A DNA stretch of 64,000 nucleotides from Pelagimonas sp. (GTDB taxonomy: Bacteria > Pseudomonadota > Alphaproteobacteria > Rhodobacterales > Rhodobacteraceae). Under the pieces are notes generated by a model. That model saw only the letters and a list, made by a program, of their open reading frames with translations. It had not been told where the DNA came from and searched no databases. Positions 7,744 through 17,093 of this stretch are shown in pieces. Both the position numbers and the translations under genes were made by a program. Position 1 is the first letter of the stretch; every line of letters begins with the position of its first letter. The stretch covers positions 62,001-126,000 of the forward strand of contig JAOASD010000005.1 of assembly GCA_025210265.1 (NCBI GenBank). The letters run 5' to 3'.

Positions 7744-8883
7744 ATGGATTTCGCACTTACCGAGGAACAAAGCGCCATTTTTGACATGGCCTATGCCTTT
7801 GGCCAGGAGCATATCGCGCCTTTTGCCCGCGACTGGGAAGAGGCCGGCACCATCCCCAAGGATCTGTGGCCCAAACTGGCCGAGCTGGGTTTTGGCGGGC
7901 TGTATGTGTCCGATGAATACGGCGGCACCGGGCTGACGCGGCTGGATGCGGCGCTGGTGTTTGAGGCGCTGGCCATGGCCTGCCCGGCGGTCGGGTCTTT
8001 CCTGTCGATCCACAATATGTGTGGCGGCATGATCGACAAATTCGGGTCGGAAGAGACCAAGCAGAAATGGCTGCCCGCCCTGTGCAGCATGGAAAAGGTG
8101 TTTTCCTACTGCCTGACCGAACCGGGCTCTGGTTCGGATGCGGCGGCCCTGCGCACCCGCGCGGAAAAGACCAATGACAGCTATGTGCTGAATGGGACCA
8201 AGGCGTTTATCTCGGGCGGGGGCTATTCCGACGCCTATATCGTGATGTGCCGCACCGGCGAGGACGGGCCCAAGGGCATTTCGACCGTGGTGGTCGAAGA
8301 CGGCGCTCCGGGGCTGAGCTTTGGCGCGAATGAGCAAAAGATGGGCTGGAAGGCCCAGCCGACCAGCCAGGTGCAGTTTGACGACTGCGCCGTGCCGCTG
8401 GAAAACCGGATCGGTGAGGAAGGCCGCGGGTTCAGCTATGCCATGGCCGGTCTGGACGGTGGACGCCTGAACATCTCTGCCGGGGCTCTGGGGGGGGCGC
8501 AGAACGCGCTGGACCTGACCCTGCAATACATGTCCGAACGCAAGGCCTTTGGCAAAAGCATCGACCAGTTCCAGGCGCTGCAATTCCGTCTGGCGGAATA
8601 TGAGACCAAGCTGCAGGCGGCACGCACCTTCCTGCGTCAGGCCGCGTGGAAGCTGGACAATGGCGCGCCTGATGCGACCAAATTCTGCGCTATGGCCAAG
8701 CTGATGGTGACGGATGTGTCCTCGGAAGTGGCCAATGGCTGCCTGCAACTGCATGGCGGCTATGGCTATCTGGCGGATTACGGGATCGAAAAGATCGTGC
8801 GCGACCTGCGCGTGCACCAGATCCTGGAAGGCACGAACGAGATCATGCGCCTGATCGTGGCGCGTCAGTTGATCGCATCGTGA
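7744..8883 (+). CDS. Acyl-CoA dehydrogenase, probably isobutyryl-CoA dehydrogenase
   Basis: A 379-residue FAD-dependent acyl-CoA dehydrogenase of normal length. Seen: the flavin/substrate signature YCLTEPGSGSDAAAL (about 121-135), the central GTKAFISGG stretch and the C-terminal catalytic-base region LEGTNEIMR near residue 365. The family introduces a 2,3 double bond into short acyl-CoA thioesters and passes electrons to ETF. Assignment to isobutyryl-CoA (valine pathway) is inferred from the downstream hydrolase and hydroxyisobutyrate dehydrogenase and from the motif shared with mmsA. Ribosome site AGGGAGGGG before ATG 7744. Confidence 0.88.
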   Translation: MDFALTEEQSAIFDMAYAFGQEHIAPFARDWEEAGTIPKDLWPKLAELGFGGLYVSDEYGGTGLTRLDAALVFEALAMACPAVGSFLSIHNMCGGMIDKFGSEETKQKWLPALCSMEKVFSYCLTEPGSGSDAAALRTRAEKTNDSYVLNGTKAFISGGGYSDAYIVMCRTGEDGPKGISTVVVEDGAPGLSFGANEQKMGWKAQPTSQVQFDDCAVPLENRIGEEGRGFSYAMAGLDGGRLNISAGALGGAQNALDLTLQYMSERKAFGKSIDQFQALQFRLAEYETKLQAARTFLRQAAWKLDNGAPDATKFCAMAKLMVTDVSSEVANGCLQLHGGYGYLADYGIEKIVRDLRVHQILEGTNEIMRLIVARQLIAS

Positions 8884-8900
8884 CATCGGCCCCAGGCGGC

Positions 8901-8946
8901 CAAATTTCTTGAAAGAAATTTGCAAAACCCTTTCAAAGGGTTTTGC
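8901..8946. repeat. Paired palindromes in the valine operon
   Basis: Two perfect inverted repeats sharing one base: arms CAAATTTCTT / AAGAAATTTG (8901-8922, 2-base loop) and GCAAAACCCTTT / AAAGGGTTTTGC (8922-8946, 1-base loop). They sit between the dehydrogenase stop and the next start. The joint ATTTGCAAAA and the ending TTTTGCCCC also occur in the pair at 39512-39556. Confidence 0.8.
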
Positions 8947-8964
8947 CCCACGCAGGACCAGAGC

Positions 8965-10887
8965 ATGAGCGATATCGACATCCGCAAGGAAGGCCGCGCA
9001 GGCCGCATCACCCTGAACCGCCCCAAGGCGCTGAACGCGCTGACCTACCCCATGTGCCTGGCCATCGAGGCCGCTTTGGAAGACTGGCGCGAGGATGATG
9101 ATGTGGCGCTGGTGCTGATTGATGCCAGCGGGGACAAGGCGTTTTGCGCCGGCGGCGACATTGCCGATCTGTACCAGACCGGCACCTCGGGCGATTTCGA
9201 CTATGGCCGCCGGTTCTGGCGCGATGAGTACCGGCTGAATGCCAAGCTGGACGAATATGGCAAACCGGTTGTCAGCTTTCTGCAGGGCTTTGTCATGGGC
9301 GGCGGTGTTGGCGTGGGCTGTCATGGCTCGCACCGCATTGTCGGCGAAAGCGCCCAGATCGCCATGCCCGAATGTGGCATTGGGCTGGTGCCCGATGTGG
9401 GCGGGTCCATGCTGCTGGCACGCGCGCCCGGGCGGCTGGGCGAATATCTGGGGCTGACCGCCGCGCGTATGGGGCCGGGCTGCGCCATCCATGTGGGCTT
9501 TGCCGATCATTTTATCCCGCTTGAGGGCTGGGACGCGCTGAAGGCGCAGTTGGTGGACACCGGCGACGCGGCGCTGGTCGTACAGGCGGCGACAGATGCC
9601 CCCGAAAGCCCCCTCGCCGCCAGTCAGGCCGAGATCGACGCGCTGTTTGCGGGCGAAGGCCTGAACGATATTCTGAACCTGCTGGACCGCTCTGACAGCG
9701 AGATCGCCGCCAAGGCGCGCAAGGCGCTGGGCCGCAATTCCCCGCTTGCCATGGCAACCGCGCTGGAGATGATCCACCGCCTGCGCATTGCCAGCGACCT
9801 GACCATCCGCAAGGCGCTGGAGCTGGAATACCGCGTCAGCTACCGGGTGATGGAGCATGGCGACTTTCTCGAAGGAATCCGCGCGGCCATTATCGACAAA
9901 GACAAATCGCCGAACTGGCGCCACGCGATTGACGCCGTCCCGGCTGTGGATGTGTCACGGATGCTGGCCCCGCTGGGCAAAGACGGGTTGGACCTGAGGG
10001 AGAAGGACAAAGCCATGAAGATCGGATTTATCGGGCTGGGCAATATGGGCGGGCCGATGGCCGCCAACCTCGCCAAGGCGGGCCATCAGGTGCAGGGCTT
10101 TGACGTGGCCGGTGTGGCGATTGAGGGCGTGAACGCAGTCGACAGTGCCGCCGCTGCAGCGCAGGGGGCCGAGGTGGTCATCACCATGCTGCCCAATGGC
10201 GACATCCTGCGCAGCGTCGCCGCCGACATCATCCCCGAAATGAGCAAAGGCGCGGTTCTGCTGGATTGCTCCACTGTGGATGTGGCCTCGGCCCGCGCGG
10301 TGGCGGGGCTGGCCGATCAGGCGGGGCTTTCGGCGCTGGACGCGCCTGTGTCCGGCGGGGTTGGCGGCGCGGCCGGTGGGACGCTGACCTTTATGGTCGG
10401 CGGTTCCGACACCGCCTTTGCCACGGCCAAGCCGCTGTTTGACATCATGGGCCAGAAGGCCGTGCATTGTGGCGAGGCCGGCAATGGTCAGGCCGCCAAG
10501 ATCTGTAACAACATGATCCTCGGCGTCACTATGATCGCCACCTGCGAGGCCTTTGCCCTTGCGGACAAGCTGGGCCTGTCGCGCCAGTCCATGTTTGACG
10601 TGGTCAGCACCAGCTCGGGCTATAGCTGGACCATGAATGCCTATTGCCCGGCCCCCGGTGTTGGCCCGCAATCGCCTGCGGACAATGACTATACGCCCGG
10701 TTTCGCTGCTGAACTGATGCTGAAAGACCTGCGCCTGTCGCAACAGGCCGCCGAAGCCGCCGATGCCGACACCCCCATGGGCGAGGCCGCCATGGCGCTG
10801 TACACCCAGTTTGTCGAAAACGAAGGCGGTCTGGGACGCGACTTCAGCGCCATGCTGCCGCGGTTTGAAAAACGCGGGCGCGACTGA
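8965..10887 (+). CDS. Fused 3-hydroxyisobutyryl-CoA hydrolase / 3-hydroxyisobutyrate dehydrogenase
   Basis: One uninterrupted frame of 640 residues joins two enzymes for consecutive steps of valine breakdown. Residues 1 to about 340 are an enoyl-CoA hydratase/isomerase-fold hydrolase (KAFCAGGDIADLY; FVMGGGVGVGCHG; AMPECGIGLVPDVGGS) that releases 3-hydroxyisobutyrate from its CoA ester. Residues 351-640 are MmsB, the NAD-dependent 3-hydroxyisobutyrate dehydrogenase (nucleotide site GFIGLGNMGGPMA; APVSGGVGGA; catalytic lysine in GNGQAAKICNNM). The junction, around 9994-10017, contains GAGGGAGAAGGA before an internal ATG at 10015, exactly what a separate mmsB gene would have, so independent initiation is possible. 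Normally these are two genes. Either a real fusion or a single-base indel removed the stop. Confidence 0.85.
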   Translation: MSDIDIRKEGRAGRITLNRPKALNALTYPMCLAIEAALEDWREDDDVALVLIDASGDKAFCAGGDIADLYQTGTSGDFDYGRRFWRDEYRLNAKLDEYGKPVVSFLQGFVMGGGVGVGCHGSHRIVGESAQIAMPECGIGLVPDVGGSMLLARAPGRLGEYLGLTAARMGPGCAIHVGFADHFIPLEGWDALKAQLVDTGDAALVVQAATDAPESPLAASQAEIDALFAGEGLNDILNLLDRSDSEIAAKARKALGRNSPLAMATALEMIHRLRIASDLTIRKALELEYRVSYRVMEHGDFLEGIRAAIIDKDKSPNWRHAIDAVPAVDVSRMLAPLGKDGLDLREKDKAMKIGFIGLGNMGGPMAANLAKAGHQVQGFDVAGVAIEGVNAVDSAAAAAQGAEVVITMLPNGDILRSVAADIIPEMSKGAVLLDCSTVDVASARAVAGLADQAGLSALDAPVSGGVGGAAGGTLTFMVGGSDTAFATAKPLFDIMGQKAVHCGEAGNGQAAKICNNMILGVTMIATCEAFALADKLGLSRQSMFDVVSTSSGYSWTMNAYCPAPGVGPQSPADNDYTPGFAAELMLKDLRLSQQAAEAADADTPMGEAAMALYTQFVENEGGLGRDFSAMLPRFEKRGRD

Positions 10888-10913
10888 CCTCAGCGCAGAA
10901 CGAAACGATCTGG

Positions 10914-10938
10914 AAACCGCCCCAAGGGGCGGTTTTTT
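10914..10938 (+). terminator. Terminator of the valine operon
   Basis: AACCGCCCC / GGGGCGGTT stem with a 2-base loop, followed by a run of T, 27 bases after the stop codon of the fused gene. Confidence 0.9.
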
Positions 10939-11006
10939 TGTGCGGTACTGCCCCAATACCAACAGGATGATCACGCCACCGTGACCCGTGGCGGTTTTTG
11001 ATCGAA

Positions 11007-11027
11007 ATCATATTCTAAAAATGATAT
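11007..11027. promoter_or_regulatory. Degenerate SqrR/BigR-like site upstream of DUF2892 gene
   Basis: ATCAT (11007) and ATGAT (11021) flank an ATTC half-site (11012-11015); the matching GAAT half at N8 spacing is replaced by ATAT. It resembles the perfect ATTC-N8-GAAT palindromes at 14317 and 46434, and lies 48 bases before the start codon. Confidence 0.35.
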
Positions 11028-11074
11028 ATAGGTTTCAAACGATATGAGTCTCAAAACCGCGAAGGAATACTCAG

Positions 11075-11281
11075 ATGTTCGCTAAGAATATGGGTCAGAC
11101 AGACCGCCTTATCCGCGCCATTGTCGGCGCGCTGCTTGTGGTGGCGTTTTTCATGATGTCGGGCACACTGGCCTGGATCCTGGGGGCTGTGGGTGTGGTG
11201 CTGCTGGCCACCGCCGCCATGGGATCCTGCCCGCCCTATGCCCTGCTGGGCATCAACACCTGCAAGGTGAAATCGCAATAA
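11075..11281 (+). CDS. DUF2892 / YgaP-type transmembrane protein, 68 aa
   Basis: A small inner-membrane protein with two hydrophobic helices (about residues 13-31 and 33-49) and the family ending GSCPPYALLGINTCK, which carries two cysteines. DUF2892 domains occur alone or fused to rhodaneses, as in E. coli YgaP, and cluster with persulfide-handling genes. Start at ATG 11075 with GAAGGAA upstream. A terminator follows directly, so it is a single-gene unit. The AT-rich promoter carries a degenerate copy of the palindrome found upstream of the rhodanese and YeeE/YedE genes in this window, which fits a sulfide-related role (inference). Confidence 0.87.
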   Translation: MFAKNMGQTDRLIRAIVGALLVVAFFMMSGTLAWILGAVGVVLLATAAMGSCPPYALLGINTCKVKSQ

Positions 11282-11292
11282 GCGACCAAAAT

Positions 11293-11326
11293 GAAAGGGC
11301 GGCGGGATCATCCCACCGCCCTTTTC
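11293..11326 (+). terminator. Terminator between the DUF2892 gene and uvrA
   Basis: AAAGGGCGGCGGGA paired with TCCCACCGCCCTTTT. Stem is near-perfect with flanking A and T runs, so it can end transcription of the DUF2892 gene and, in the opposite direction, of uvrA. Confidence 0.85.
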
Positions 11327-11347
11327 TAAGGCCCTGTTTCTGACGAT

Positions 11348-14212
11348 CTATTCCGCTGCGGCCTGCGTCATGCCCAAAAGCGGTGCCAGATAGCGCCCAG
11401 TATGCGAGCGCGGCTCTTTCGCGACCTTTTCCGGTGTCCCGGCAGCGACGATTTCACCGCCGCCATCGCCGCCTTCTGGCCCGATGTCAATGATCCAGTC
11501 GGCGGTTTTGATCACGTCCAGATTGTGTTCGATCACCACAACGGAATTGCCCTGCTCCACCAGTTCATGCAGCACTTCCAACAGTTTGCGCACATCTTCG
11601 AAATGCAACCCGGTGGTCGGTTCGTCCAAAATATACAATGTGCGCCCGGTGGATCGCTTGGCCAGTTCCTTGGACAGTTTCACGCGCTGCGCCTCGCCGC
11701 CCGACAGGGTTGTCGCCTGCTGGCCCACCTTGATATAGCCCAGCCCCACGCGCATCAGCGCGGTCATCTTGTCCCGGATGCTGGGCACCGCGCGGAAAAA
11801 TTCCTCGGCATCTTCCACGGTCATATCCAGCACATCCGCGATGCTTTTGCCTTTGAACAGGATCTCCAGCGTTTCGCGGTTATAGCGCGCGCCTTTGCAG
11901 GTTTCGCAGGTGACATAGACATCGGGCAGAAAGTGCATCTCGATCTTGATCACACCATCGCCCTGACAGGCCTCGCAGCGCCCGCCCTTGACGTTGAAGC
12001 TAAAGCGACCGGGTTTGTAGCCCCGCGCTTTGGCCTCGGGCAGACCGGCGAACCAGTCGCGGATCGGCGTGAAGGCCCCCGTATAGGTCGCAGGGTTCGA
12101 GCGCGGTGTGCGGCCGATGGGGCGCTGGTCAATGTCGATCACCTTGTCCAGATGTTCGAGCCCCTTGATGGTTTCGCAGGGTGCCGGGGTCTGCCGCGCA
12201 CCGTTCAGCGCCATCGAGGCGGTCTTGAACAGGGTTTCAATCGTCAGGGTCGATTTACCCCCACCGGACACGCCGGTCACGCAGACAAATTTGCCCAGCG
12301 GAAATTCGGCTGTGACCTCTTTGAGGTTGTTGCCCGTGGCCTTGACCACCTTGATTTTCTTGCCGTTGCCCTTGCGCCGCTTGTCCGGCACCGCGATTTC
12401 ACGGGTGCCTGACAGGTATTGCCCGGTCAGGCTGGCGGGATCCTCGGCCACGACCTCGGGCGTGCCGCAGGACACGACCTGCCCGCCATGCACACCGGCC
12501 CCCGGACCGATGTCGAACACGTAATCGGCCTGGCGGATCATGTCCTCGTCATGTTCGACCACAATCACCGTATTGCCTTGATCGCGCAGGGATTTCAGCG
12601 TGCCGATCAGGCGATCATTGTCGCGTTGATGCAGCCCGATGCTGGGTTCGTCCAGCACATACAACACCCCCGTCAGACCCGAGCCGATCTGGCTGGCCAG
12701 CCGGATCCGCTGGCTTTCACCACCCGACAGCGTGCCCGCATTGCGCGACAGCGTCAGATAATCCAGCCCGACATTGTTGAGGAAGCCCAGCCGCTCGGCG
12801 ATTTCCTTGATGATGGCGCGGGCGATTTCCTGTTTCTGCGGCGTCAGGTGGTCGTTGATCGAATTGATCCAGGCCAGCGCCTCGCGGATCGACATCTGAA
12901 CCACCTGACCAACATGCAGCTTGTCCGCGCCCAGCTTGACCGCCAGCGCCTCTTCGCGCAGGCGATAGCCGCCACAGGCCCCGCAGGAACGGTTGTTCTG
13001 ATAGCGTTCAAATTCTTCGCGGATCCAGTTGGAATCGGTCTCGCGGTAACGACGCTCCATATTGGGGATCACGCCTTCGAACACGCGCTCGACCTGATAA
13101 ACACGCCCGCCCTCGTCATAGCGGAACATGATTTCCTCATCGCCGGATCCGTACAGGAACACCTGATGCACATGGGCCGGCAGGTCTTTCCAGCGCGCGT
13201 TTTTGTCAAATTCGTAATGTTTGGCGATGGCGTCGATGGTCTGCAGGAAATAGGGCGATTTGCCCTTGCGCCACGGTGCCAGCGCCCCGTCTGAAATTTT
13301 CAGTGTGGCGTCCGGCACCACCAGCCGTTCGTCAAAGAACAGCTCCACCCCCAGCCCGTCGCATTCCGGGCAGGCCCCAAAGGGCGCGTTAAAGGAAAAC
13401 AGCCGCGGTTCGATCTCGGGGATGGTGAAGCCACTGACCGGGCAGGCAAAATTTTCGCTGAAAGTATGACGTTCCGGCTCGCCCTCACGCGGGGCGGTTT
13501 CCAGGATCGCGATCCCGTCAGCCAGATCCAGCGCGGTGCGGAAACTGTCGGCCAGCCGGGTCTCCATGCCTTCGCGCACCACGATCCGGTCAACCACAAC
13601 GTCGATGTCATGGCGAAATTTCTTGTCCAGCGTGGGCGGCGTGTCGAGCTCATAAAACTCGCCATCGACCTTCACCCGCTGAAAGCCCTGCTTACGCAGC
13701 TCCAGGAACTCTTTCTTATATTCGCCTTTGCGGTCGCGCACGATTGGGGCGAGCAGATAACCCCGTGTGCCGTCCTCCATCGCCATGACACGGTCGACCA
13801 TATCCTGCACCTGCTGCGCCTCGATCGGCTGGCCGGTGGCGGGGGAATACGGCGTGCCAACCCGCGCGAATAGCAGGCGCAGATAGTCATAAATTTCCGT
13901 CACCGTACCCACGGTCGACCGCGGGTTTTTCGAGGTCGTCTTTTGCTCGATGGAAATTGCCGGAGACAGGCCCGCAATGTGATCCACATCGGGCTTTTCC
14001 ATCATGTCCAGGAACTGGCGCGCATAGGCCGACAGGCTTTCCACATAGCGGCGCTGGCCCTCGGCATAGATCGTGTCAAAGGCCAGGCTGGATTTACCCG
14101 AACCAGACAGGCCGGTGATCACCACCAGCTCGTCACGTGGAATATCCACGTCGATGGATTTCAGATTGTGTTCGCGCGCACCGCGGACTTCGATCTGCTT
14201 CAGTTCCGGCAT
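11348..14212 (-). CDS. uvrA: Excinuclease ABC subunit A
   Basis: DNA-damage recognition subunit of nucleotide excision repair; it loads UvrB at lesions. The 954 residues match the usual length of about 940-960. Seen: two ABC ATPase modules ([20 protein letters not shown] near residue 30 and [10 protein letters not shown] near 650), both with LSGGE signatures, zinc-finger cysteine pairs ([28 protein letters not shown]) and the [12 protein letters not shown]alker B. The start at ATG 14212 ([16 protein letters not shown]) follows a G-rich site; the open frame to 14302 crosses the rhodanese promoter. No LexA-type box was recognised. Confidence 0.97.
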   Translation of the reverse strand: MPELKQIEVRGAREHNLKSIDVDIPRDELVVITGLSGSGKSSLAFDTIYAEGQRRYVESLSAYARQFLDMMEKPDVDHIAGLSPAISIEQKTTSKNPRSTVGTVTEIYDYLRLLFARVGTPYSPATGQPIEAQQVQDMVDRVMAMEDGTRGYLLAPIVRDRKGEYKKEFLELRKQGFQRVKVDGEFYELDTPPTLDKKFRHDIDVVVDRIVVREGMETRLADSFRTALDLADGIAILETAPREGEPERHTFSENFACPVSGFTIPEIEPRLFSFNAPFGACPECDGLGVELFFDERLVVPDATLKISDGALAPWRKGKSPYFLQTIDAIAKHYEFDKNARWKDLPAHVHQVFLYGSGDEEIMFRYDEGGRVYQVERVFEGVIPNMERRYRETDSNWIREEFERYQNNRSCGACGGYRLREEALAVKLGADKLHVGQVVQMSIREALAWINSINDHLTPQKQEIARAIIKEIAERLGFLNNVGLDYLTLSRNAGTLSGGESQRIRLASQIGSGLTGVLYVLDEPSIGLHQRDNDRLIGTLKSLRDQGNTVIVVEHDEDMIRQADYVFDIGPGAGVHGGQVVSCGTPEVVAEDPASLTGQYLSGTREIAVPDKRRKGNGKKIKVVKATGNNLKEVTAEFPLGKFVCVTGVSGGGKSTLTIETLFKTASMALNGARQTPAPCETIKGLEHLDKVIDIDQRPIGRTPRSNPATYTGAFTPIRDWFAGLPEAKARGYKPGRFSFNVKGGRCEACQGDGVIKIEMHFLPDVYVTCETCKGARYNRETLEILFKGKSIADVLDMTVEDAEEFFRAVPSIRDKMTALMRVGLGYIKVGQQATTLSGGEAQRVKLSKELAKRSTGRTLYILDEPTTGLHFEDVRKLLEVLHELVEQGNSVVVIEHNLDVIKTADWIIDIGPEGGDGGGEIVAAGTPEKVAKEPRSHTGRYLAPLLGMTQAAAE

Positions 14213-14316
14213 CAGGCCCCCCGGAGTTAACGGACTCCTCACAGATAGGGGAAAGCCGCCGCGCCGCCAATCGAAAATTAAGAACATTGAGCGAACATTC
14301 ACATCAAGTCTTTACA

Positions 14317-14332
14317 TTCTATATTTGGAATA
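14317..14332. promoter_or_regulatory. SqrR/BigR-type operator upstream of rhodanese gene
   Basis: ATTC-N8-GAAT with centre TATATTTG, the form reported for the persulfide-sensing repressor SqrR of Rhodobacter capsulatus. It lies 30 bases before the rhodanese ATG, in an AT-rich stretch divergent from uvrA. A perfect second copy precedes the YeeE/YedE pair (46434). Confidence 0.6.
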
Positions 14333-14362
14333 TAAATTATCAGGAACAGAACGGAGACACAG

Positions 14363-14716
14363 ATGTTTGCATTCCTGTCCAAAACCCCCGGCCTCAGCGC
14401 CGCCGAGGCAGTTCAGCGCAGTGCCGAAGGCGCGGTTATCGTCATTGATATCCGCGATCCCGGCGAAATCGCCATGACCGGCAAAGCCAAAGGCGCGCTG
14501 GAAATCCCCAGCGCCGCCCTGTCCATGCGCGCCGACCCGCGCAGCGCCGAATGCCTGCCGGAACTCAAATCCGGCAAACCCATCGCCGTCTATTGTGCCT
14601 CAGGCGCGCGGTCTTCCATGGCCAAGATGATGCTGAAACGCATGGGCCACGCCGACGTCCACAATATCGGCGGGCTGCATCACTGGCAAAACGCAGGCGG
14701 GCAGATCACGCGCTAG
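14363..14716 (+). CDS. Rhodanese-like sulfurtransferase, 117 aa
   Basis: Single rhodanese domain with the catalytic loop CASGARSS, its active cysteine near residue 78, preceded by [14 protein letters not shown], the family's conserved DVR-type motif. Such proteins accept and donate persulfide sulfur in the cytoplasm. It has no signal peptide or membrane segment. GGAGA precedes the ATG. It is monocistronic: uvrA is divergent and a repeat element follows. The upstream ATTC-N8-GAAT palindrome suggests induction by sulfide or persulfide (inference). Confidence 0.92.
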   Translation: MFAFLSKTPGLSAAEAVQRSAEGAVIVIDIRDPGEIAMTGKAKGALEIPSAALSMRADPRSAECLPELKSGKPIAVYCASGARSSMAKMMLKRMGHADVHNIGGLHHWQNAGGQITR

Positions 14717-14723
14717 ACCGCTG

Positions 14724-14770
14724 CTTCTTTGCTTGCAAAATACCCTGGGGGTGCGGGGGCGACGCCCCCG
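14724..14770 (-). repeat. Dispersed intergenic element, copy E (reverse orientation)
   Basis: Read on the minus strand: GGGGGC-GTC-GCCCCC hairpin, then CACCCCCAGGGTATTTTG and a tail ending AAAGAAG, matching the scheme of the copies at 6239, 46535, 47878 and 57029. It lies between the convergent rhodanese and ABC ATPase genes, where a shared transcript end is expected. Confidence 0.6.
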
Positions 14771-14787
14771 CGCGGATCGCGCGCGCA

Positions 14788-15873
14788 TCAGCGATACAGC
14801 AGCGACACACCATCAGCGAACAGATGCACCTTATCCGGCACCGCAGCCAAGCGCAGCACCGCGCCCTTTTGGTCGCGCCAAACACCGGGACGCTTGACCA
14901 CCACCGGCTCCGCCCCTTCACTTTGGGCAACATATAACAACGTGACCTCGCCCAGGGCTTCTGTATGGGTGACGGTGCCCTCAAAGAAACCGGACTCGTC
15001 TGGAACAAAATCCTCGGGGCGCACACCGATCAACACAGGCTGCCCCAGATCCGCGTCCGTGCTGGGATAGTCAGACAGCTGCTCTCGCCCTCCCTCCAAC
15101 TGCACACGGGTCTGCGCGCCGGTGGCGATCACCTCGCCGGGCAACAGGTTCATCGCGGGCGATCCGATAAACTGCGCCACAAATGTAGTGCGCGGGCGGT
15201 CATACAGCTCCAGCGGGGTGCCGACCTGGGCAATTTCACCCTCTGCCAGCACCACGATGCGGTCGGCCAGGGTCATGGCCTCGACCTGATCATGGGTGAC
15301 AAAGATCATGGTGCGGTCAGGCATCTGTTCCTTGAGCCGCGCGATCTCGATCCGGGTCGCCACGCGCAGCGCCGCATCCAGATTGGAAAGCGGTTCGTCA
15401 AACAGATAGATTTTGGGGTCGCGCACAATCGCCCGGCCAATTGCCACGCGCTGGCGCTGCCCGCCCGACAGCGCCTTTGGCAAGCGATCCAGAAAGGGGT
15501 CCAGCTGCAGCATCTTGGCGGCGCGGGACACTGCCGTATCAATTTCAGCCGCGCTTTTCTTGGCCAGTTTCAGCGCAAACCCCATATTTTCGCGCACGGT
15601 CATATGCGGATACAAAGCATAGTTTTGGAACACCATGGCGATGTCCCGCTGCGCGGGCGGCATGTCATTCACCCGCTGCCCGTCGATTTCCAGCACCCCG
15701 CTGGAGATCTGTTCCAGCCCCGCAATCATGCGCAGCAGGGTCGACTTGCCACAGCCCGACGGGCCGACAAAAACGACCAGCTCGCCCGGCGCGATCTCAA
15801 GGCTGATGTCGCGCAGAACGCTGCGCCCTTCATCGTATCTTTTTTCCAGATGTCTGAGCGTCAGCGCCGCCAT
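14788..15873 (-). CDS. aglK: ABC sugar importer ATPase (alpha-glucoside type)
   Basis: A 361-residue carbohydrate-import ATPase (CUT1 type). Residues 1-235 are the nucleotide-binding domain: Walker A GPSGCGKST (about 38-46), signature LSGGQRQRVAIGRA and Walker B IYLFDEPLSNLDA. The C-terminal 120 residues are the OB-fold (TOBE) extension with IGVRPEDF. It energises sugar uptake through the two permeases encoded upstream. Start ATG 15873 has GGGGGG six bases upstream. It is last in the operon aglE-aglF-aglG-aglK, 77 bases after aglG. In rhizobial agl operons an alpha-glucosidase gene lies in this gap; here it is absent. Confidence 0.88.
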   Translation of the reverse strand: MAALTLRHLEKRYDEGRSVLRDISLEIAPGELVVFVGPSGCGKSTLLRMIAGLEQISSGVLEIDGQRVNDMPPAQRDIAMVFQNYALYPHMTVRENMGFALKLAKKSAAEIDTAVSRAAKMLQLDPFLDRLPKALSGGQRQRVAIGRAIVRDPKIYLFDEPLSNLDAALRVATRIEIARLKEQMPDRTMIFVTHDQVEAMTLADRIVVLAEGEIAQVGTPLELYDRPRTTFVAQFIGSPAMNLLPGEVIATGAQTRVQLEGGREQLSDYPSTDADLGQPVLIGVRPEDFVPDESGFFEGTVTHTEALGEVTLLYVAQSEGAEPVVVKRPGVWRDQKGAVLRLAAVPDKVHLFADGVSLLYR

Positions 15874-15950
15874 GTTCCCCCCACTGCCTTGCGCTATCTG
15901 TGTCACGGCCTGCGCCGCTTGCCAAGCTCTGCGCCCCTGCCCGCCAGCGC

Positions 15951-17093
15951 CTATTTCACAGACCCGGCCAACAAGCCCCGTACAAGATATTTCTGCATGG
16001 TAAAGAACACCACCAGCGGCAGGATCATCGACACAAAGGCCGCCGCCGCCAAAAGCCCCCAATCCCCGCCATATGTGCCCAGCATCTCGACAATCTGATG
16101 GGTCATCACCGTGGTCTGGCCGCTGGCGTCAATCAAAAAGACTTTGGCCACCAGCAGGTCATTCCACGTCCACAGGAACTGAAAAATCGCAAAAGACGCC
16201 AGCGCCGGAAAGCTGAGCGGCAGCACAATCCGGGTAAAGATCTGAAATTCGCTGGCACCATCAATGCGGGCGTTTTCGATGATCTCACGCGGCAAGCCTG
16301 CCATGTAATTGCGCAGCAGATAGATCGCCAAAGGCAGGCCAAACCCCGTATGGGCCAGCCAGATGCCCAGATAACCTTTGCCAATCCCGATCCCCAGATG
16401 CAGTTTCAGCAGCGGGATCAGCGCCAGATGCAGCGGCACCACCAGCAGGCCGACAACACAGGCCAGAACCAGCGCCCGCCCCGGAAAGACCATCCAGGCC
16501 AGCGCATAGGCGGCAAACGCGGCCAGCGCGATGGGCAGGATCGTCGCTGGAATGGTCACGCTGAGCGTATTAAAAAACGCTCTGGCCAGCGTGTTGGTCG
16601 CGCTGCCGGAAAACAGAACCCGGCGATAATTGTCGAATGTGAACTGGGGCGGGATCAGGGCGGTGACAAACACGCGCGCCCCGCGCTTGCCGGCCCTATC
16701 CTCGGTATGTTCATAGCGATAATCGCCATTGGCCTGCAGGGTGATCGCACCGCCCTTGCGCAGCTGAGAGGTCGCGCCGGGCGCAAATGCCCCGATCTCA
16801 CGCGACGAGGTGCCAAAGGCGCGGATCTTGGCCACGGGGACATCATTCTGGGCAAACAGGTTGCCTGTGATCACAAAAAGATCGCCTTCGCGGATCTGCA
16901 TATCTGCTTGGGTGCGCAGCTGCAGCACCTGTTCACTGGGAAACAGCGCCTTCCACCAGCCGGTGCTGGCGATCTGATCCACATGCCGCAGGGACGACAC
17001 CAGCAGACCCAGGCTTGGCACCAGCCACAGCGCCACCAGCAGCACGGTTGACACCTGCACAACCCAGTTCAGGACAGATTTGCTGCGCCTCAT
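15951..17093 (-). CDS. aglG: ABC alpha-glucoside importer permease, AglG type
   Basis: A 380-residue inner-membrane permease with an N-terminal helix (about 13-30), a long periplasmic insert of roughly 120 residues characteristic of AglG/MalG-like members, and about five further helices. The coupling motif is IENARIDGASEFQIFTRIVLP, the EAA loop that docks on the ATPase. The ATG overlaps the aglF stop by one base (TGATG), so the two permeases are translated in a coupled way. An in-frame ATG at 17189 lies inside aglF and was rejected. Confidence 0.88.
   Translation of the reverse strand: MRRSKSVLNWVVQVSTVLLVALWLVPSLGLLVSSLRHVDQIASTGWWKALFPSEQVLQLRTQADMQIREGDLFVITGNLFAQNDVPVAKIRAFGTSSREIGAFAPGATSQLRKGGAITLQANGDYRYEHTEDRAGKRGARVFVTALIPPQFTFDNYRRVLFSGSATNTLARAFFNTLSVTIPATILPIALAAFAAYALAWMVFPGRALVLACVVGLLVVPLHLALIPLLKLHLGIGIGKGYLGIWLAHTGFGLPLAIYLLRNYMAGLPREIIENARIDGASEFQIFTRIVLPLSFPALASFAIFQFLWTWNDLLVAKVFLIDASGQTTVMTHQIVEMLGTYGGDWGLLAAAAFVSMILPLVVFFTMQKYLVRGLLAGSVK

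Noticed and set aside
7579..9924. 781-codon open frame on the minus strand
   Set aside because: It lies antisense to the dehydrogenase and hydrolase genes, is rich in His, Arg and Gln, has no ribosome site, and is caused by G/C-biased third positions in the real genes.
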